Assembly: GCF_014524565.1 (NCBI RefSeq)
Contig: NZ_CP060139.1
Coordinates: forward strand, 3,417,501 to 3,481,500
Direction: 5' to 3'
DNA: 64,000 nt
From: Croceimicrobium hydrocarbonivorans
GTDB taxonomy: Bacteria > Bacteroidota > Bacteroidia > Flavobacteriales > Schleiferiaceae
Positions 17,525 through 26,762 of this stretch are shown piece by piece. A program made the position numbers and the translations under genes. Each line of letters starts with the position of its first letter. Position 1 is the first letter of the stretch. A model generated the notes under the pieces. The model saw nothing but the letters and a program-made list of their open reading frames with translations, did not search any database and had not been told where the DNA came from.

Positions 17525-18001
17525 CTATTTACGCCATGTTTTGAGTTCCATAATACGGCGCTGCAAATAGATTTTCGTTCCGGTCCGAATTCCCAGGTAT
17601 CGAAACAAAAGAAATAAGGCTCCAAATAGGAATGGTGCTAAAAATGTCATCAGACTAATTTTAGAAAGGACCATTAACAGAATCAAGCAAACCAAAGTAA
17701 ATACAGCTGCACGGATGAATAGCCTTCGTAAATCAGCGGAAAAGTCAATGTTGATGTACTCTGGGTTTTCGCTGATCTTGAATTCCCCGTAATTAAAATT
17801 CCGAAATGGATTGCCGCGCGAGCTATAACCAAATTTGAAACCCTCCAGATTATAAGAGAAGTGATGCTCACCCAAATCTTTAAGATTTTCAATACACTGA
17901 TCTGCTAATAAGGAACGCAAATAGGATTCTACTTGTTCCCGATTTGCACCTTGAAAATGCGCTTTTTTAATCGAGGCTCCTAGTTTAATGGAAAACAACA
18001 T
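17525..18001 (-). CDS. Small membrane protein of unknown function
   Basis: This 158-residue protein has a soluble N-terminal region of about 85 residues and two adjacent membrane helices (about residues 94-130) before a basic tail. I do not recognise a family. The neighbours on both sides are on the same strand at 5 and 9 bases, consistent with an operon with the upstream secreted propeller-like protein and the downstream CDF transporter. Confidence 0.6.
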   Translation of the reverse strand: MLFSIKLGASIKKAHFQGANREQVESYLRSLLADQCIENLKDLGEHHFSYNLEGFKFGYSSRGNPFRNFNYGEFKISENPEYINIDFSADLRRLFIRAAVFTLVCLILLMVLSKISLMTFLAPFLFGALFLLFRYLGIRTGTKIYLQRRIMELKTWRK

Positions 18002-18006
18002 ATTTA

Positions 18007-18972
18007 CTAGTAGGGTTTAAGAATTTGTATTCCTCTTTTCTTATCCAAATAAGCCAGTCTGCCATCTTCTAAAAAGAAAACAAACTCGATGTTTTTGGAT
18101 TGCATAATTTCTTCACATTCTCCATTTTCATGATCATAGAGAGATAAGTGATGGGAGTGATCTAGGCTCACAACAAAACGTCCATCTGGACTAATGGCCC
18201 AGGAGAAGAAAACCGCATGATCGGTAGCGAATGAATTATACAGATAGGCAGCTTTCAGGCGGATTTGCCACATGAAAAGGAGACTGTCTTCTTGAAAGAC
18301 AAAGAGATTACTGGCGTCACTTAGCTTGTCTAATAGGCTGAAAAACTTACCATTAACCAAAGTATAGGAAGCATGAGGAACTTCCTCACGAAATACTTCG
18401 TTTCCGTTTAAATCGAATTGATACCATTCCAATCCGGCACCTACCATTAATCGTTTGCTTGGCTGGAAGTAATTGATATTGATCCCGTTCCTTCCGGTTA
18501 ATCTGGTGTTCCAGGTCTTTTGAACTTCTAGGTCTTTATTCAATAAATAAAGTTTGGCCAGCTGGCCTCGCTCGTAGCTGTATGATCTGCTTAGTATATA
18601 AATGGAATCCCCCACCAAACAGAGATCGGCAATTGAAAAAGGAAGCTTCTCTTTTTTTAGCAATTTACCTTCCAAGGTATAGAGGTAGAGGCGGCTTTTC
18701 TTTTGATGAACGTCGTAAGTAAGAATTTGCCTTTCATCATCAAAAATACGACTGCGATCTCCTTTTAATTCGATGCTATCGTCAGGACTGTGAAGTTTTA
18801 ACTGCCCATCCTCATCAGCATAAATGCTTAAACCCTTTTGCTCCAGATAATTAAAATTATGGAAGGGATGCTTTTGAGTGTTGATAGAGTAGCTTATTTG
18901 TGCTGAAGCCCATTGCAGACTGATCAGCCAAATAGCCAGGATTGTTTTAATACTAGGGAAGGGGTCATTCAT
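18007..18972 (-). CDS. Secreted protein with beta-propeller-like repeats, function unknown
   Basis: The 321-residue product has an N-terminal hydrophobic segment ending W-A-S-A-Q that looks like a signal peptide. The rest consists of repeated short beta-hairpin segments (for example L-Y-L-Y-T-L-E-G-K-L-L-K, G-R-F-V-V-S-L-D-H-S and L-A-Y-L-D-K-K-R-G), which suggests a WD40/YVTN-like propeller. There are no catalytic motifs visible. It appears to head a three-gene minus-strand unit with a small membrane protein and a CDF transporter. A TACCTTTA element close to the TAnnTTTG consensus lies just upstream. Confidence 0.6.
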   Translation of the reverse strand: MNDPFPSIKTILAIWLISLQWASAQISYSINTQKHPFHNFNYLEQKGLSIYADEDGQLKLHSPDDSIELKGDRSRIFDDERQILTYDVHQKKSRLYLYTLEGKLLKKEKLPFSIADLCLVGDSIYILSRSYSYERGQLAKLYLLNKDLEVQKTWNTRLTGRNGININYFQPSKRLMVGAGLEWYQFDLNGNEVFREEVPHASYTLVNGKFFSLLDKLSDASNLFVFQEDSLLFMWQIRLKAAYLYNSFATDHAVFFSWAISPDGRFVVSLDHSHHLSLYDHENGECEEIMQSKNIEFVFFLEDGRLAYLDKKRGIQILKPY

Positions 18973-19027
18973 GGGACCCTAAAGGTAATTTTATACCGAA
19001 TAAATCTTTAATCAATTGAATAAGATT

Positions 19028-20215
19028 CTACTGCTCATTCACCAATTCTTGCAGTTTATCGAGGTTTCGCAATTGTTGCGGGCTCTTCACCTGACTGCGA
19101 GCATCTTGTAAAAACAGCTTTGCTTGCTCGCTGTCTTCTTGCAAGTACGCGATATAGGCTTTCAGCATTTTAGCTCTAAAACTGCTTTCTTTTTCATCTG
19201 AACGATTGGCCATTTTCAAGGCGGCATTTAAAGCCGAGGTGCTGTTAAAGTTTTCGACGATATCATAAGCCTCGTCAAATAATAAGGATGCCGCCATGCC
19301 TGGTGCCTTAGAATCTTGCTTTTTGATAAAAGCTTCTGTGTACAAAGCAAACTGCCCACTTTGCCAGGCAAATTCGCGACGAATATTCATACGCATTACC
19401 TCCAGACTGTCCTTGGGGAAAAGAGGCGGAACTACCAGTTTTTCGCAAATGTTTTCGCAGAGTAGGGAATCCTTACTAACAATGGCCAGATCGAGATTGT
19501 ATTCGATAGCGGTGTTTAAAAAATCAGAGAGCTCAAATTTGGGAACGGACTTGCGCAGAGCACTGGTATTGCTAATGATTAGGGTAGGGTAGATGGTTTC
19601 GAGACTTACCCCATATTGACTTAGAATTAGGGCGGCGGGCTGCTGTAATAATTCACTTTCGGATTTACCATTCAGGTACTCTTGAGCGAGATGAGTAGTG
19701 TTTCTAAAGTCAAAGTTCATCGCATACAGTTCCAAAAGCTTCAACCATTGCTGGTCGTTTAAGGCTTTCGCCTGATAGGCCTGAACCAGGGTGTCGTATA
19801 AGAAAGGGGCTTTTGCGGCTTCGGCCATGGCGCTACGAAGGTCTTGAGCACTTTGATAACCGCTGAGGACATCCAGAACAAATTCCTCTTCATTCATGAT
19901 GTAAAAGGCTGGAAGATCATTCAAACTAAAAATGCTTTCGAATCGCTCTCCCATGGGTTTTTGGATGTCGATCGCTACGGTGGTATAGGCTTTAGCAGCT
20001 TGGTTTAATCCAGCATCATTGAATACCCCATCATCGTACATCTGTCTGAAATCGCCACTGCGATCGTGTACGGCCATTAATATGAGGTGATGGTTCTGGC
20101 GGGCACTTTTCAGTACTAATTCATAATCTTCAAAATCGTCGGCTTGTAGGAAGCGTAATTGTGCTGAAGCTCCTAAGCTCAGAAGGCTAAGAATAAGGAT
20201 ATACAGATTTTTCAT
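19028..20215 (-). CDS. Secreted thioredoxin-fold protein without a CxxC motif
   Basis: The 395-residue product has a signal peptide ending L-G-A-S-A-Q. Residues about 25-130 resemble a thioredoxin-like domain (F-E-D-Y-E-L-V-L-K-S-A-R, then L-N-D-L-P-A-F-Y-I-M-N) with a cis-proline-like position, but the active-site C-x-x-C is missing, so a redox function is unlikely. The C-terminal two thirds are helical, possibly TPR-like. It overlaps the CAP-domain gene upstream by four bases and so belongs to the purA-OstA-CAP unit. Confidence 0.7.
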   Translation of the reverse strand: MKNLYILILSLLSLGASAQLRFLQADDFEDYELVLKSARQNHHLILMAVHDRSGDFRQMYDDGVFNDAGLNQAAKAYTTVAIDIQKPMGERFESIFSLNDLPAFYIMNEEEFVLDVLSGYQSAQDLRSAMAEAAKAPFLYDTLVQAYQAKALNDQQWLKLLELYAMNFDFRNTTHLAQEYLNGKSESELLQQPAALILSQYGVSLETIYPTLIISNTSALRKSVPKFELSDFLNTAIEYNLDLAIVSKDSLLCENICEKLVVPPLFPKDSLEVMRMNIRREFAWQSGQFALYTEAFIKKQDSKAPGMAASLLFDEAYDIVENFNSTSALNAALKMANRSDEKESSFRAKMLKAYIAYLQEDSEQAKLFLQDARSQVKSPQQLRNLDKLQELVNEQ

Positions 20216-20832
20216 TTTGTTCCGAAGTTTTGGCAGAGGTATACATCAAAATTGGGGCCTTTTTCAATGGCTAGCAAAGGGGAGACGCCAACTCCCAGAT
20301 AATCAAAGGGTCCCAATAAATTAGCCCGATGGCCAGGTGAATTTAACCAATCTTCAACGCTTTCTTCCGCCAATTCCCGATAGCTTTTATTGGGAATGCG
20401 TTTTTTCTTACGAGTTATAGCTTGCCCTTCATCATCCAAATAATAGGGCTCCCCATTAGCAACGGCCAGGATAAAGTTACGGGCAATATTTTCACCCATA
20501 TTCAAGAAGCCTCCTCCAAAGTAACCAATGCGACTCTTCAATTTTCCGAAATTGCGATCGCGGGGCCATACATGCTCTAATTTGCCTTCGCGAAGCATAC
20601 GATAGGCTTGATAAGTAGCTGAGGTATCCAATACAGGATCATGCTCCAAACTTGAAAAGCCCAATCGTAATCGGGCGGCATTGGTGGCCTCAAAAATGGC
20701 TGCTTCTAAAAGTTTAGGATCAAAATTCTCGGGATCAATTTCCTGATCCATTTTGCTTTGAGCACTATCCAAAATCTGTGCATTCAGGCCTAAGGCAAGC
20801 AAACAGATTAGGGATGTGAACCAGCTTTTCAT
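20212..20832 (-). CDS. CAP/SCP-domain secreted protein
   Basis: The 206-residue product has a signal peptide ending L-G-L-N-A-Q and a CAP (SCP/PR-1/YkwD) domain with the family segments A-T-N-A-A-R, N-M-G-E-N-I-A, W-L-N-S-P-G-H-R-A-N-L-L and V-Y-L-C-Q-N-F-G. The length fits a single domain. Bacterial CAP proteins are extracytoplasmic and of mostly unknown action. It overlaps the OstA-like gene upstream and the thioredoxin-fold gene downstream by four bases each, which argues for coupled expression of three envelope proteins. Confidence 0.88.
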   Translation of the reverse strand: MKSWFTSLICLLALGLNAQILDSAQSKMDQEIDPENFDPKLLEAAIFEATNAARLRLGFSSLEHDPVLDTSATYQAYRMLREGKLEHVWPRDRNFGKLKSRIGYFGGGFLNMGENIARNFILAVANGEPYYLDDEGQAITRKKKRIPNKSYRELAEESVEDWLNSPGHRANLLGPFDYLGVGVSPLLAIEKGPNFDVYLCQNFGTK

Positions 20833-22349
20833 TTAAAGAGATCCGCTTTGCTTAAAGGACGTTCATCAAAGCGAGGCTTAAAACCATCCAGAATTTTTCG
20901 GTCGGCCGGAATTTTATCGATGGGATGCATAACCCCTTCCGGTTTTCCTATCCAAGTGATGCGCTTTACCTCGCTGTCTTTTAAGATGATTAATATCCGG
21001 CTGCAAATGCTGCGGTTCATGCCTAAATAGCTGCCATCTTCCTCTTTGGGATAATAGATCGCTTCGCCATTACCATTCACATAGACCTTTCGCAATTCGC
21101 CATTGCCAAATTTACCCAGCATTTGGCGACCTTTCACTTGATTGTATCGAATGCTATCGGTTTGGCTTACCATAAAAGCATTGGTCAACACTTTAAGGGT
21201 ATCCGGCTTGTCATTGGCCGTGAGTAGGTAAATGGTATCTCCAGTAATTTGAGTTGAATCATCCCACATTATTGGATCCTTATACATCCTAAAAGTAGAG
21301 TCTAAAGTGCTATAGCTTAGGGAGTCACAGGTTCCCTGCATATCCTTACGCATAAAGCGAACGCCATAGAAGATTTGCAATAAACGGCTTTGATTGCCCA
21401 GGGTATCGGTATGTGTGCTCGAATAGAGGGTATCACCGTGTACATGCAGCGAATCCCCTTCTTCATCCACTACCGTGTATAAAGGATCGCCGGTTACATA
21501 AGCAGAATCTTTAACCCCAAAGTATTCGCCATAATCACCGGTAATCAGATAATGATCCAGGGTATCATGTATCAATACATTGTGAAAGGCTTCCCCATAT
21601 TCACCCGCTCTCTCATAGTAGAGACTGTCGCCTGTTAAGTAGCGAGGGCCATCGTAGATAAAGGCATTCTTATTAAACTGGGCAATATCCGTTTGGGTAT
21701 TGTAGCGGCCATTTTCGCAGTAAATCTTGCTGCTATCGCTAATAATGGTAGTCGGGCCAAAGAAATAGGCGATATAGGCTTCACTATCATAATCCATGGT
21801 ATCCGTATAAATGGTATACTGAGGATTATTAAGAATCACCGAATCTTTAAAACTGAAAACCTTGAAATTACTATTGTAATACCCTTCATGACTTAAGAGG
21901 GTATTTTCGTCGCTCTCCACTATTCCTCCGGTGGTATAATAGGCAATATTGGTATTACGATCCAGGCGCAGTCGATCGGTAGTAAGGGTCATTTCCTTAT
22001 CCTTCAACTTCACTTCTTCGCCTGTAACTACCGCCTGCCGGGTTTCACCGGAGTATTCCAATTGGTCACCCCACATAAAGAGGCTATCCCCCTGGTTTAC
22101 TTCAATATTTCGAAAGGAGATAATGCGGTTTTCGTCCTTGAAATACCAAGCTGAGTCGCAATCCATCAAGGCTCCTTCATGCTCAAACTGTACATTCCCG
22201 AATAAGCGGGTTTTACCAGCCTGAGTAGAAGAAAGCTGCTTATCGGCCTTGTAATTAATCCGCTTGGTTTTTCGCTTTTCCTGCGCTTGGAGCTCAGAAA
22301 AGGAGAATACTAAAAGCAGGCAAAGGACTTTATACAGCGAGTTCTTCAA
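20829..22349 (-). CDS. OstA-like (LptA/LptD N-terminal-like) protein
   Basis: This protein of about 506 residues has a signal peptide (L-C-L-L-L-V-F-S-F-S-E-L-Q-A-Q) followed by many repeats of a beta-strand pattern like those in OstA/LptA domains (A-D-K-Q-L-S-S-T-Q-A-G, L-F-G-N-V-Q-F-E-H-E-G, A-V-V-T-G-E-E-V-K-L). OstA-like proteins carry or bind LPS between membranes. The frame is open to 22421 but the 24 extra residues lie inside purA and precede the signal peptide, so I favour the TTG at 22349, overlapping purA by 20 bases. It is followed by the CAP gene with a four-base overlap. Confidence 0.83.
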   Translation of the reverse strand: MKNSLYKVLCLLLVFSFSELQAQEKRKTKRINYKADKQLSSTQAGKTRLFGNVQFEHEGALMDCDSAWYFKDENRIISFRNIEVNQGDSLFMWGDQLEYSGETRQAVVTGEEVKLKDKEMTLTTDRLRLDRNTNIAYYTTGGIVESDENTLLSHEGYYNSNFKVFSFKDSVILNNPQYTIYTDTMDYDSEAYIAYFFGPTTIISDSSKIYCENGRYNTQTDIAQFNKNAFIYDGPRYLTGDSLYYERAGEYGEAFHNVLIHDTLDHYLITGDYGEYFGVKDSAYVTGDPLYTVVDEEGDSLHVHGDTLYSSTHTDTLGNQSRLLQIFYGVRFMRKDMQGTCDSLSYSTLDSTFRMYKDPIMWDDSTQITGDTIYLLTANDKPDTLKVLTNAFMVSQTDSIRYNQVKGRQMLGKFGNGELRKVYVNGNGEAIYYPKEEDGSYLGMNRSICSRILIILKDSEVKRITWIGKPEGVMHPIDKIPADRKILDGFKPRFDERPLSKADLFK

Positions 22350-23616
22350 GCTCAATGGTTTGGGTACGATTAGGTCCCACGGAAAGGATACTGATCGGAA
22401 CGCCAATTTTTTCTTCCACATAAGCCAGATAGTCTTTCAGGGCTTGAGGGGCATCATCCAAACTTTTCAATTCGGTGATGTCTTCCTTCCAGCCGGGGAG
22501 CTCTTCATAAACGGGCTCAATCAAATTTTCGTCCAAACTGTAAGGTAAATGTTCAATTTCCTCACCTTGGTACAAATATTTGGTACAAACCTTAATTGTA
22601 TCAAAGCCACTTAAAACGTCGGCTTTCATCATAATAAGGTTGCTTACCCCATTGATGGCCACAGCATATTTTAAAGCCGGAATATCTAACCAACCACAGC
22701 GACGTGGGCGACCGGTAGTAGCGCCAAATTCGTGACCTTTTTCTTGCAGGGAAGCACCTACTTCATCGAATAATTCGGTAGGAAAGGGACCAGAACCCAC
22801 GCGGGTACAATAGGCTTTAAAGATGCCAATAACGCGCTTAATGCGGGTTGGAGCAATACCTAATCCGGTACAGCTTCCAGCGCAAGTGGTGGTGCTGGAA
22901 GTAACGAAGGGATAGGAACCAAAGTCGATATCCAATAAGGATCCTTGAGCACCTTCTGCCAATACTTTCTTACCAGCGCTTAAAGATTCATGAAGGTAAT
23001 TCTCTGAATCAATCAGGGTTAAACCACGCAGGGTATCCACTGCTTCGAACCATTTGGCTTCCATTTCAGCCAAATCATTCTGATAGTCGAATTCATAATG
23101 CGAGAGCAATTGCTCATGCTTTTCCTTCAAGGTATTGTAGCGATCTTTAAAGTCGCGCAATTCGATATCGCCTACTCGTAAACCATTACGACCGGTTTTA
23201 TCCATATAAGTAGGGCCAATTCCCTTCAGGGTTGAACCAATTTTATTTTTGCCTTTAGCTGCTTCAGAAGCCGCGTCGAGCATACGGTGTGTAGGTAAAA
23301 TTAAATGGGCTTTACGCGAAATTAGTAAGGCCTCTTTTACATCTACATTATGACCTTTCAGCGCATCAATCTCTTTGCAGAAAATTACCGGGTCGATTAC
23401 CACGCCATTACCAATGAGATTTTTAATTCCGGGGTGGAAAATGCCACTGGGAATGGTATGTAATACGTGTTTAATGCCATCAAACTCTAAAGTGTGACCA
23501 GCATTAGGGCCACCCTGAAATCGAGCGATGATATCGTATTTACGGGTTAAAACGTCGACAATTTTTCCTTTTCCTTCGTCGCCCCACTGGAGGCCGAGTA
23601 GTACATCTACATTCAT
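22330..23616 (-). CDS. purA: Adenylosuccinate synthetase
   Basis: PurA makes adenylosuccinate from IMP, aspartate and GTP in AMP synthesis. From the ATG at 23616 the product is 428 residues, the normal length, and opens with L-G-L-Q-W-G-D-E-G-K-G-K, the GTP-loop signature. Other family motifs are G-G-P-N-A-G-H-T, G-I-G-P-T-Y and T-G-R-P-R-R-C-G-W-L-D. The frame is open upstream to 23775, but that part overlaps the fur-like gene and lies outside the conserved protein. It follows the Fur-like gene by about 28 bases and is followed by the OstA-like gene. Confidence 0.97.
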   Translation of the reverse strand: MNVDVLLGLQWGDEGKGKIVDVLTRKYDIIARFQGGPNAGHTLEFDGIKHVLHTIPSGIFHPGIKNLIGNGVVIDPVIFCKEIDALKGHNVDVKEALLISRKAHLILPTHRMLDAASEAAKGKNKIGSTLKGIGPTYMDKTGRNGLRVGDIELRDFKDRYNTLKEKHEQLLSHYEFDYQNDLAEMEAKWFEAVDTLRGLTLIDSENYLHESLSAGKKVLAEGAQGSLLDIDFGSYPFVTSSTTTCAGSCTGLGIAPTRIKRVIGIFKAYCTRVGSGPFPTELFDEVGASLQEKGHEFGATTGRPRRCGWLDIPALKYAVAINGVSNLIMMKADVLSGFDTIKVCTKYLYQGEEIEHLPYSLDENLIEPVYEELPGWKEDITELKSLDDAPQALKDYLAYVEEKIGVPISILSVGPNRTQTIELEELAV

Positions 23617-23644
23617 GGAAATGAGCTGCTTATTAGCTTGGTAA

Positions 23645-24109
23645 TTATTCGGATTGAGCATTGGATTCCGATTCCTCTTGCTTTCGAGTGCCATAGAGGT
23701 AAAGGGAATGCGAATTAATTTCGATCCCAAAGATTTCTGCAACGGTATTTTTGATTTGTTGCAAACGGGGATCACAAAATTCCAGCACTTCGCCCGTATC
23801 AGTTAGAATGATATGGTCGTGCTGTTTATTGTAAAATGATTTCTCGTAATAAGCTTGGTTTTGGCCAAACTGATGCTTGCGCACCAATTTCGAATCCAAC
23901 AGTAATTCGATGGTATTGTACAAGGTAGCGCGAGAAACCCGGTAATTCTTATTCTTCATAAGAATGTACAAGGATTCAATGTCGAAATGCTCCTCATTTT
24001 CATAGATCTCTTGCAAGATCGCATAGCGCTCTGGAGTCTTCCGTTGCTTGTTCTTTTCCAGATATTCGGTGAATACCTGTTTTACCGTCGCAAATTCCTG
24101 CTCATTCAT
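23645..24109 (-). CDS. Fur-family transcriptional regulator without the structural zinc cysteines
   Basis: The 154-residue product has the Fur-family winged-helix ([24 protein letters not shown]) and the dimer-domain start H-D-H-I-I-L with F-C-D-P-R. Classical Fur has C-x2-C pairs for structural zinc; here the first pair is replaced by T-D-T-G and no C-terminal pair is present. Whether it is Fur, PerR or Zur in function cannot be told. It sits directly upstream of purA and downstream of rel/spoT, with an exact TATCTTTG promoter box 17 bases before the ATG. Confidence 0.9.
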   Translation of the reverse strand: MNEQEFATVKQVFTEYLEKNKQRKTPERYAILQEIYENEEHFDIESLYILMKNKNYRVSRATLYNTIELLLDSKLVRKHQFGQNQAYYEKSFYNKQHDHIILTDTGEVLEFCDPRLQQIKNTVAEIFGIEINSHSLYLYGTRKQEESESNAQSE

Positions 24110-24126
24110 GGACTAAAACAAAGCTG

Positions 24127-24134
24127 CAAAGATA
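24127..24134 (-). promoter_or_regulatory. Bacteroidota -7 promoter box TATCTTTG before the fur-like gene
   Basis: On the minus strand the bases read TATCTTTG, an exact TAnnTTTG match. A TTTG is found about 15 bases further upstream, slightly closer than the usual 19-base spacing. The box lies between the fur-like ATG (24109) and the rel/spoT stop (24136), which suggests that the fur-purA run has its own promoter. Confidence 0.6.
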
Positions 24135-24135
24135 G

Positions 24136-26370
24136 TTAATCTCGTTCAGCAAACCGGCGTTCTACCGAACTCACTCCCTCGATCTTTCGCAGACGTTCAA
24201 TAACTTTTTCTAAATGCAGCTTATCCTGCACCACCACGGTGATTAATCCCTCAAATATTCCCTCGTCACCGGCGATATTGATACTGCGGATATTTACATG
24301 CAGGTCATTCGAGATGATCTGGGTTACCTTATTTACCAATCCAACGGTATCAATTCCGCGGATCACCAGCACTGAGGAGTATTCTTTCTTTTTGGTGCTT
24401 ACCCATTTAGCTCTCAAAATACGCTGTGCGAAATTCGACTGCAGGTATACAGAGTTGGGGCAGTTTTTATGGTGGAGCTTAATTCCTTCTGTAGCGGTGA
24501 TAAAGCCAAATACATCATCACCAGGAATGGGATTACAGCACTTGGCAATTTTATAATCGAACTCCTGTTCATCCGGACCAAAAACAATGAATTTCTGATC
24601 ATCGCCACTGGCATCTTCTTTCTCCTTTTTCTTGGCTTTATTAAGGTCGTTTTTACTGCGACCAATAATTCGCTTGCGCAGATAGGAGTAGAAGCCCTGA
24701 TTTTGATCGCGCATAAACTCTTTGAGTTGCGCATTATCAATAATCTGCATACCCACCTTATAATACAGCTCGGTACTGTTTTTCAGGTGGAAGTATTTCA
24801 CCATTTCCTGGATGAGGTTCTTACTGGGCTTAACCTTGATGTATTTGAGTTTACGCTCCAGAATTTCCTTACCATCATCGGCAATCTCGCGGCGCTCACT
24901 TTTTAGGGCGCTCTTAATATTGTTCCGAGCCTTACTGGTAACAACATAGTTGAGCCAGTCTTCCTTGGGCTTTTGTTTTTGGGAGGTGATAATTTCTACC
25001 TGATCCCCGCTTTTCAGTCGATAGTTTAATGGTACTAAGCGACCATTTACCTTGGCTCCCAGGGTTTTAAGGCCAATGTCGGTATGGATGCTAAAACTAA
25101 AATCTAGGGGAGTAGAGCTGGAAGGTAAAATCATCAAATCCCCCTTAGGCGTAAAGATGTAAATCTCATCCGCCATCAGGTTCATTTTAAACTCATCTAC
25201 AAAATCAACCGCATTGCCTTCGTTGTTTTCCAGAACTTCACGAATGCGGTTAATCCATTCATCCAGTTTCGATTGACCGGAGGAATCTTCCTTGTATTTC
25301 CAGTGGGCAGCATAGCCTCTTTCGGCTACTTCATCCATACGTTTGGTACGGATTTGTACTTCCACCCAATGTCCGGCCGGACCCATTACCGTAGTATGCA
25401 AACTCTCGTAGCCATTGGCCTTGGGGGCCGAAATCCAGTCGCGCAGGCGTTCGGTATTAGGACGGAAATGATCGGTTACAATAGAGTAGGCTCGCCAACA
25501 ATCTGATTTTTCGCGCTCTCGACTGGAGTTCACGATAATCCGGATGGCGAATTTGTCGTAGATCTCATCAAAACCCACACCTTGGCTAAGCATCTTTTTA
25601 CGGATGCTGTAAATACTCTTGGTGCGTTCCTTTATTTCAAATTCAAAGCCTTCTTCCTTAAGGTATTTTCGGATGTATTTACTAAAATCACTTAGGTAGC
25701 GATGGGCTTCATTTTGACTGTTCTTAAGGCGGAGAACAATGTCTCTATACACCTCAGGTTCCGTGTATTTAAGGCTAAGATCTTCGAGTTCGGTTTTAAT
25801 ATTATAAAGCCCAATTCGGTGGGCAAGGGGTGCATATAGGTAAAGCGTTTCAGAAGCGATTTTCAGCTGTTTATGCTGAGGCATCGACTCCAAGGTCCGC
25901 ATATTATGCAGGCGGTCTGCGAGCTTAATTAGGATCACCCGAATGTCATCCGACAGGGTGAGCAGCATTTTCCTGAAGTTCTCCGCTTGCAGGGAAACAT
26001 CCATATCGAAGATGCCGCTAATTTTAGTGAGACCGTCAATAATGTGCGCAATGTCCTCATCAAAGAGGCGCTCAATATCCTCGAGGGTATAATCACTATC
26101 TTCTACCACATCATGAATAAGGGCACTGGCCACTGATTTTGGGCCTAGTCCAATTTCTTCACTCACAATGCGCGCCACCTCAATAGGGTGATAGATATAG
26201 GGTTCGCCGGATTTACGTCGTACCTCCGAATGGGCATCGCGCGCTAAATTAAAGGCGCGTTTCAAGAGGTCACGATCTTCCTTATCCATGCGATCTTTCA
26301 TGGTTTTCAGAAGATGGTTAAAGCGACTGTTAATCTCTTTTTCCTCGGCTTCTATTTCTGCTTCCGTCAT
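24136..26370 (-). CDS. Bifunctional (p)ppGpp synthetase/hydrolase (Rel/SpoT)
   Basis: Rel/SpoT enzymes make and degrade the alarmone (p)ppGpp. The 744-residue protein has the HD hydrolase domain (Y-H-P-I-E-V-A and A-L-I-H-D-V-V-E-D), the synthetase domain (Y-D-K-F-A-I-R, G-Y-E-S-L-H-T-T-V and V-E-V-Q-I-R-T), a TGS domain (I-F-T-P-K-G-D, D-F-S-F-S-I-H-T-D), the conserved C-C-N-P-I-P-G-D zinc/RIS region and an ACT domain at the end. Both catalytic domains look intact, so it is likely the only long alarmone enzyme. I chose the ATG at 26370 since relatives start M-T-E-A-E; the frame is open 23 codons further. Confidence 0.95.
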   Translation of the reverse strand: MTEAEIEAEEKEINSRFNHLLKTMKDRMDKEDRDLLKRAFNLARDAHSEVRRKSGEPYIYHPIEVARIVSEEIGLGPKSVASALIHDVVEDSDYTLEDIERLFDEDIAHIIDGLTKISGIFDMDVSLQAENFRKMLLTLSDDIRVILIKLADRLHNMRTLESMPQHKQLKIASETLYLYAPLAHRIGLYNIKTELEDLSLKYTEPEVYRDIVLRLKNSQNEAHRYLSDFSKYIRKYLKEEGFEFEIKERTKSIYSIRKKMLSQGVGFDEIYDKFAIRIIVNSSREREKSDCWRAYSIVTDHFRPNTERLRDWISAPKANGYESLHTTVMGPAGHWVEVQIRTKRMDEVAERGYAAHWKYKEDSSGQSKLDEWINRIREVLENNEGNAVDFVDEFKMNLMADEIYIFTPKGDLMILPSSSTPLDFSFSIHTDIGLKTLGAKVNGRLVPLNYRLKSGDQVEIITSQKQKPKEDWLNYVVTSKARNNIKSALKSERREIADDGKEILERKLKYIKVKPSKNLIQEMVKYFHLKNSTELYYKVGMQIIDNAQLKEFMRDQNQGFYSYLRKRIIGRSKNDLNKAKKKEKEDASGDDQKFIVFGPDEQEFDYKIAKCCNPIPGDDVFGFITATEGIKLHHKNCPNSVYLQSNFAQRILRAKWVSTKKKEYSSVLVIRGIDTVGLVNKVTQIISNDLHVNIRSINIAGDEGIFEGLITVVVQDKLHLEKVIERLRKIEGVSSVERRFAERD

Positions 26371-26438
26371 GCTCATAATTAAACCGAAAATAATGGAAAT
26401 ATCAGCCTCCTCCGCTTCCTGAGGGGCTAAGCTTTTCA

Positions 26439-26459
26439 CAAAAATATCAGCAAGCTGAT
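26439..26459 (-). promoter_or_regulatory. TATTTTTG box plus short hairpin between the TIGR03643 gene and rel/spoT
   Basis: On the minus strand a small hairpin ATCAG-CTTG-CTGAT is followed at once by ATTTTTG. The bases 26446-26439 read TATTTTTG, an exact TAnnTTTG match. The element could be a promoter for rel/spoT with a leader of about 60 bases, or a weak terminator for the upstream TIGR03643 gene, or both. The two readings cannot be separated from sequence. Confidence 0.35.
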
Positions 26460-26460
26460 T

Positions 26461-26715
26461 TTAACCTAATTTATTTTGATTGCTCGATCGGAAGCGCTGA
26501 ATATCGGCGCTTCTTTTTTGGCTATGCTTGGTGCTGCGACCTTGAACTCTTTTGCGCCACATCTTAAAACTGGAACGCTTCATTTCGCGACGCATTAGAG
26601 CGATAACCTCCGCTTCATTTAGTCCAAATTGGAATTCAATGGCTTCAAAGGGAGTACGATCTTCCCAGGCCATTTCAATAATCCGATCGATTGCTTCAGT
26701 ATTTAATACAGGCAT
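26461..26715 (-). CDS. TIGR03643 family protein
   Basis: This 84-residue protein has the compact helical TIGR03643/DUF2805 pattern: I-I-E-M-A-W-E-D-R-T-P-F, Q-F-G-L-N-E-A-E-V and K-M-W-R-K-R-V. The basic C-terminal tail and the helix-turn-helix-like middle suggest nucleic-acid binding, but no function is established to my knowledge. It is divergent from the gene at 26763 with fewer than 50 bases between the two starts. Confidence 0.85.
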   Translation of the reverse strand: MPVLNTEAIDRIIEMAWEDRTPFEAIEFQFGLNEAEVIALMRREMKRSSFKMWRKRVQGRSTKHSQKRSADIQRFRSSNQNKLG

Positions 26716-26762
26716 AGCTTATAAAACTTCCCGAATCAAATTTTGTTTGCGATTTTTGCCGA

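Noticed and set aside
22350-22421. N-terminal extension of the OstA-like protein
   Set aside because: The extra 24 residues overlap purA and precede a clear signal peptide.
23617-23775. N-terminal extension of PurA
   Set aside because: It lies inside the Fur-like gene and precedes the conserved PurA N-terminus at ATG 23616.
24469-24906. 145-codon plus-strand frame inside rel/spoT
   Set aside because: It is antisense to a strongly conserved enzyme and shows no family features.
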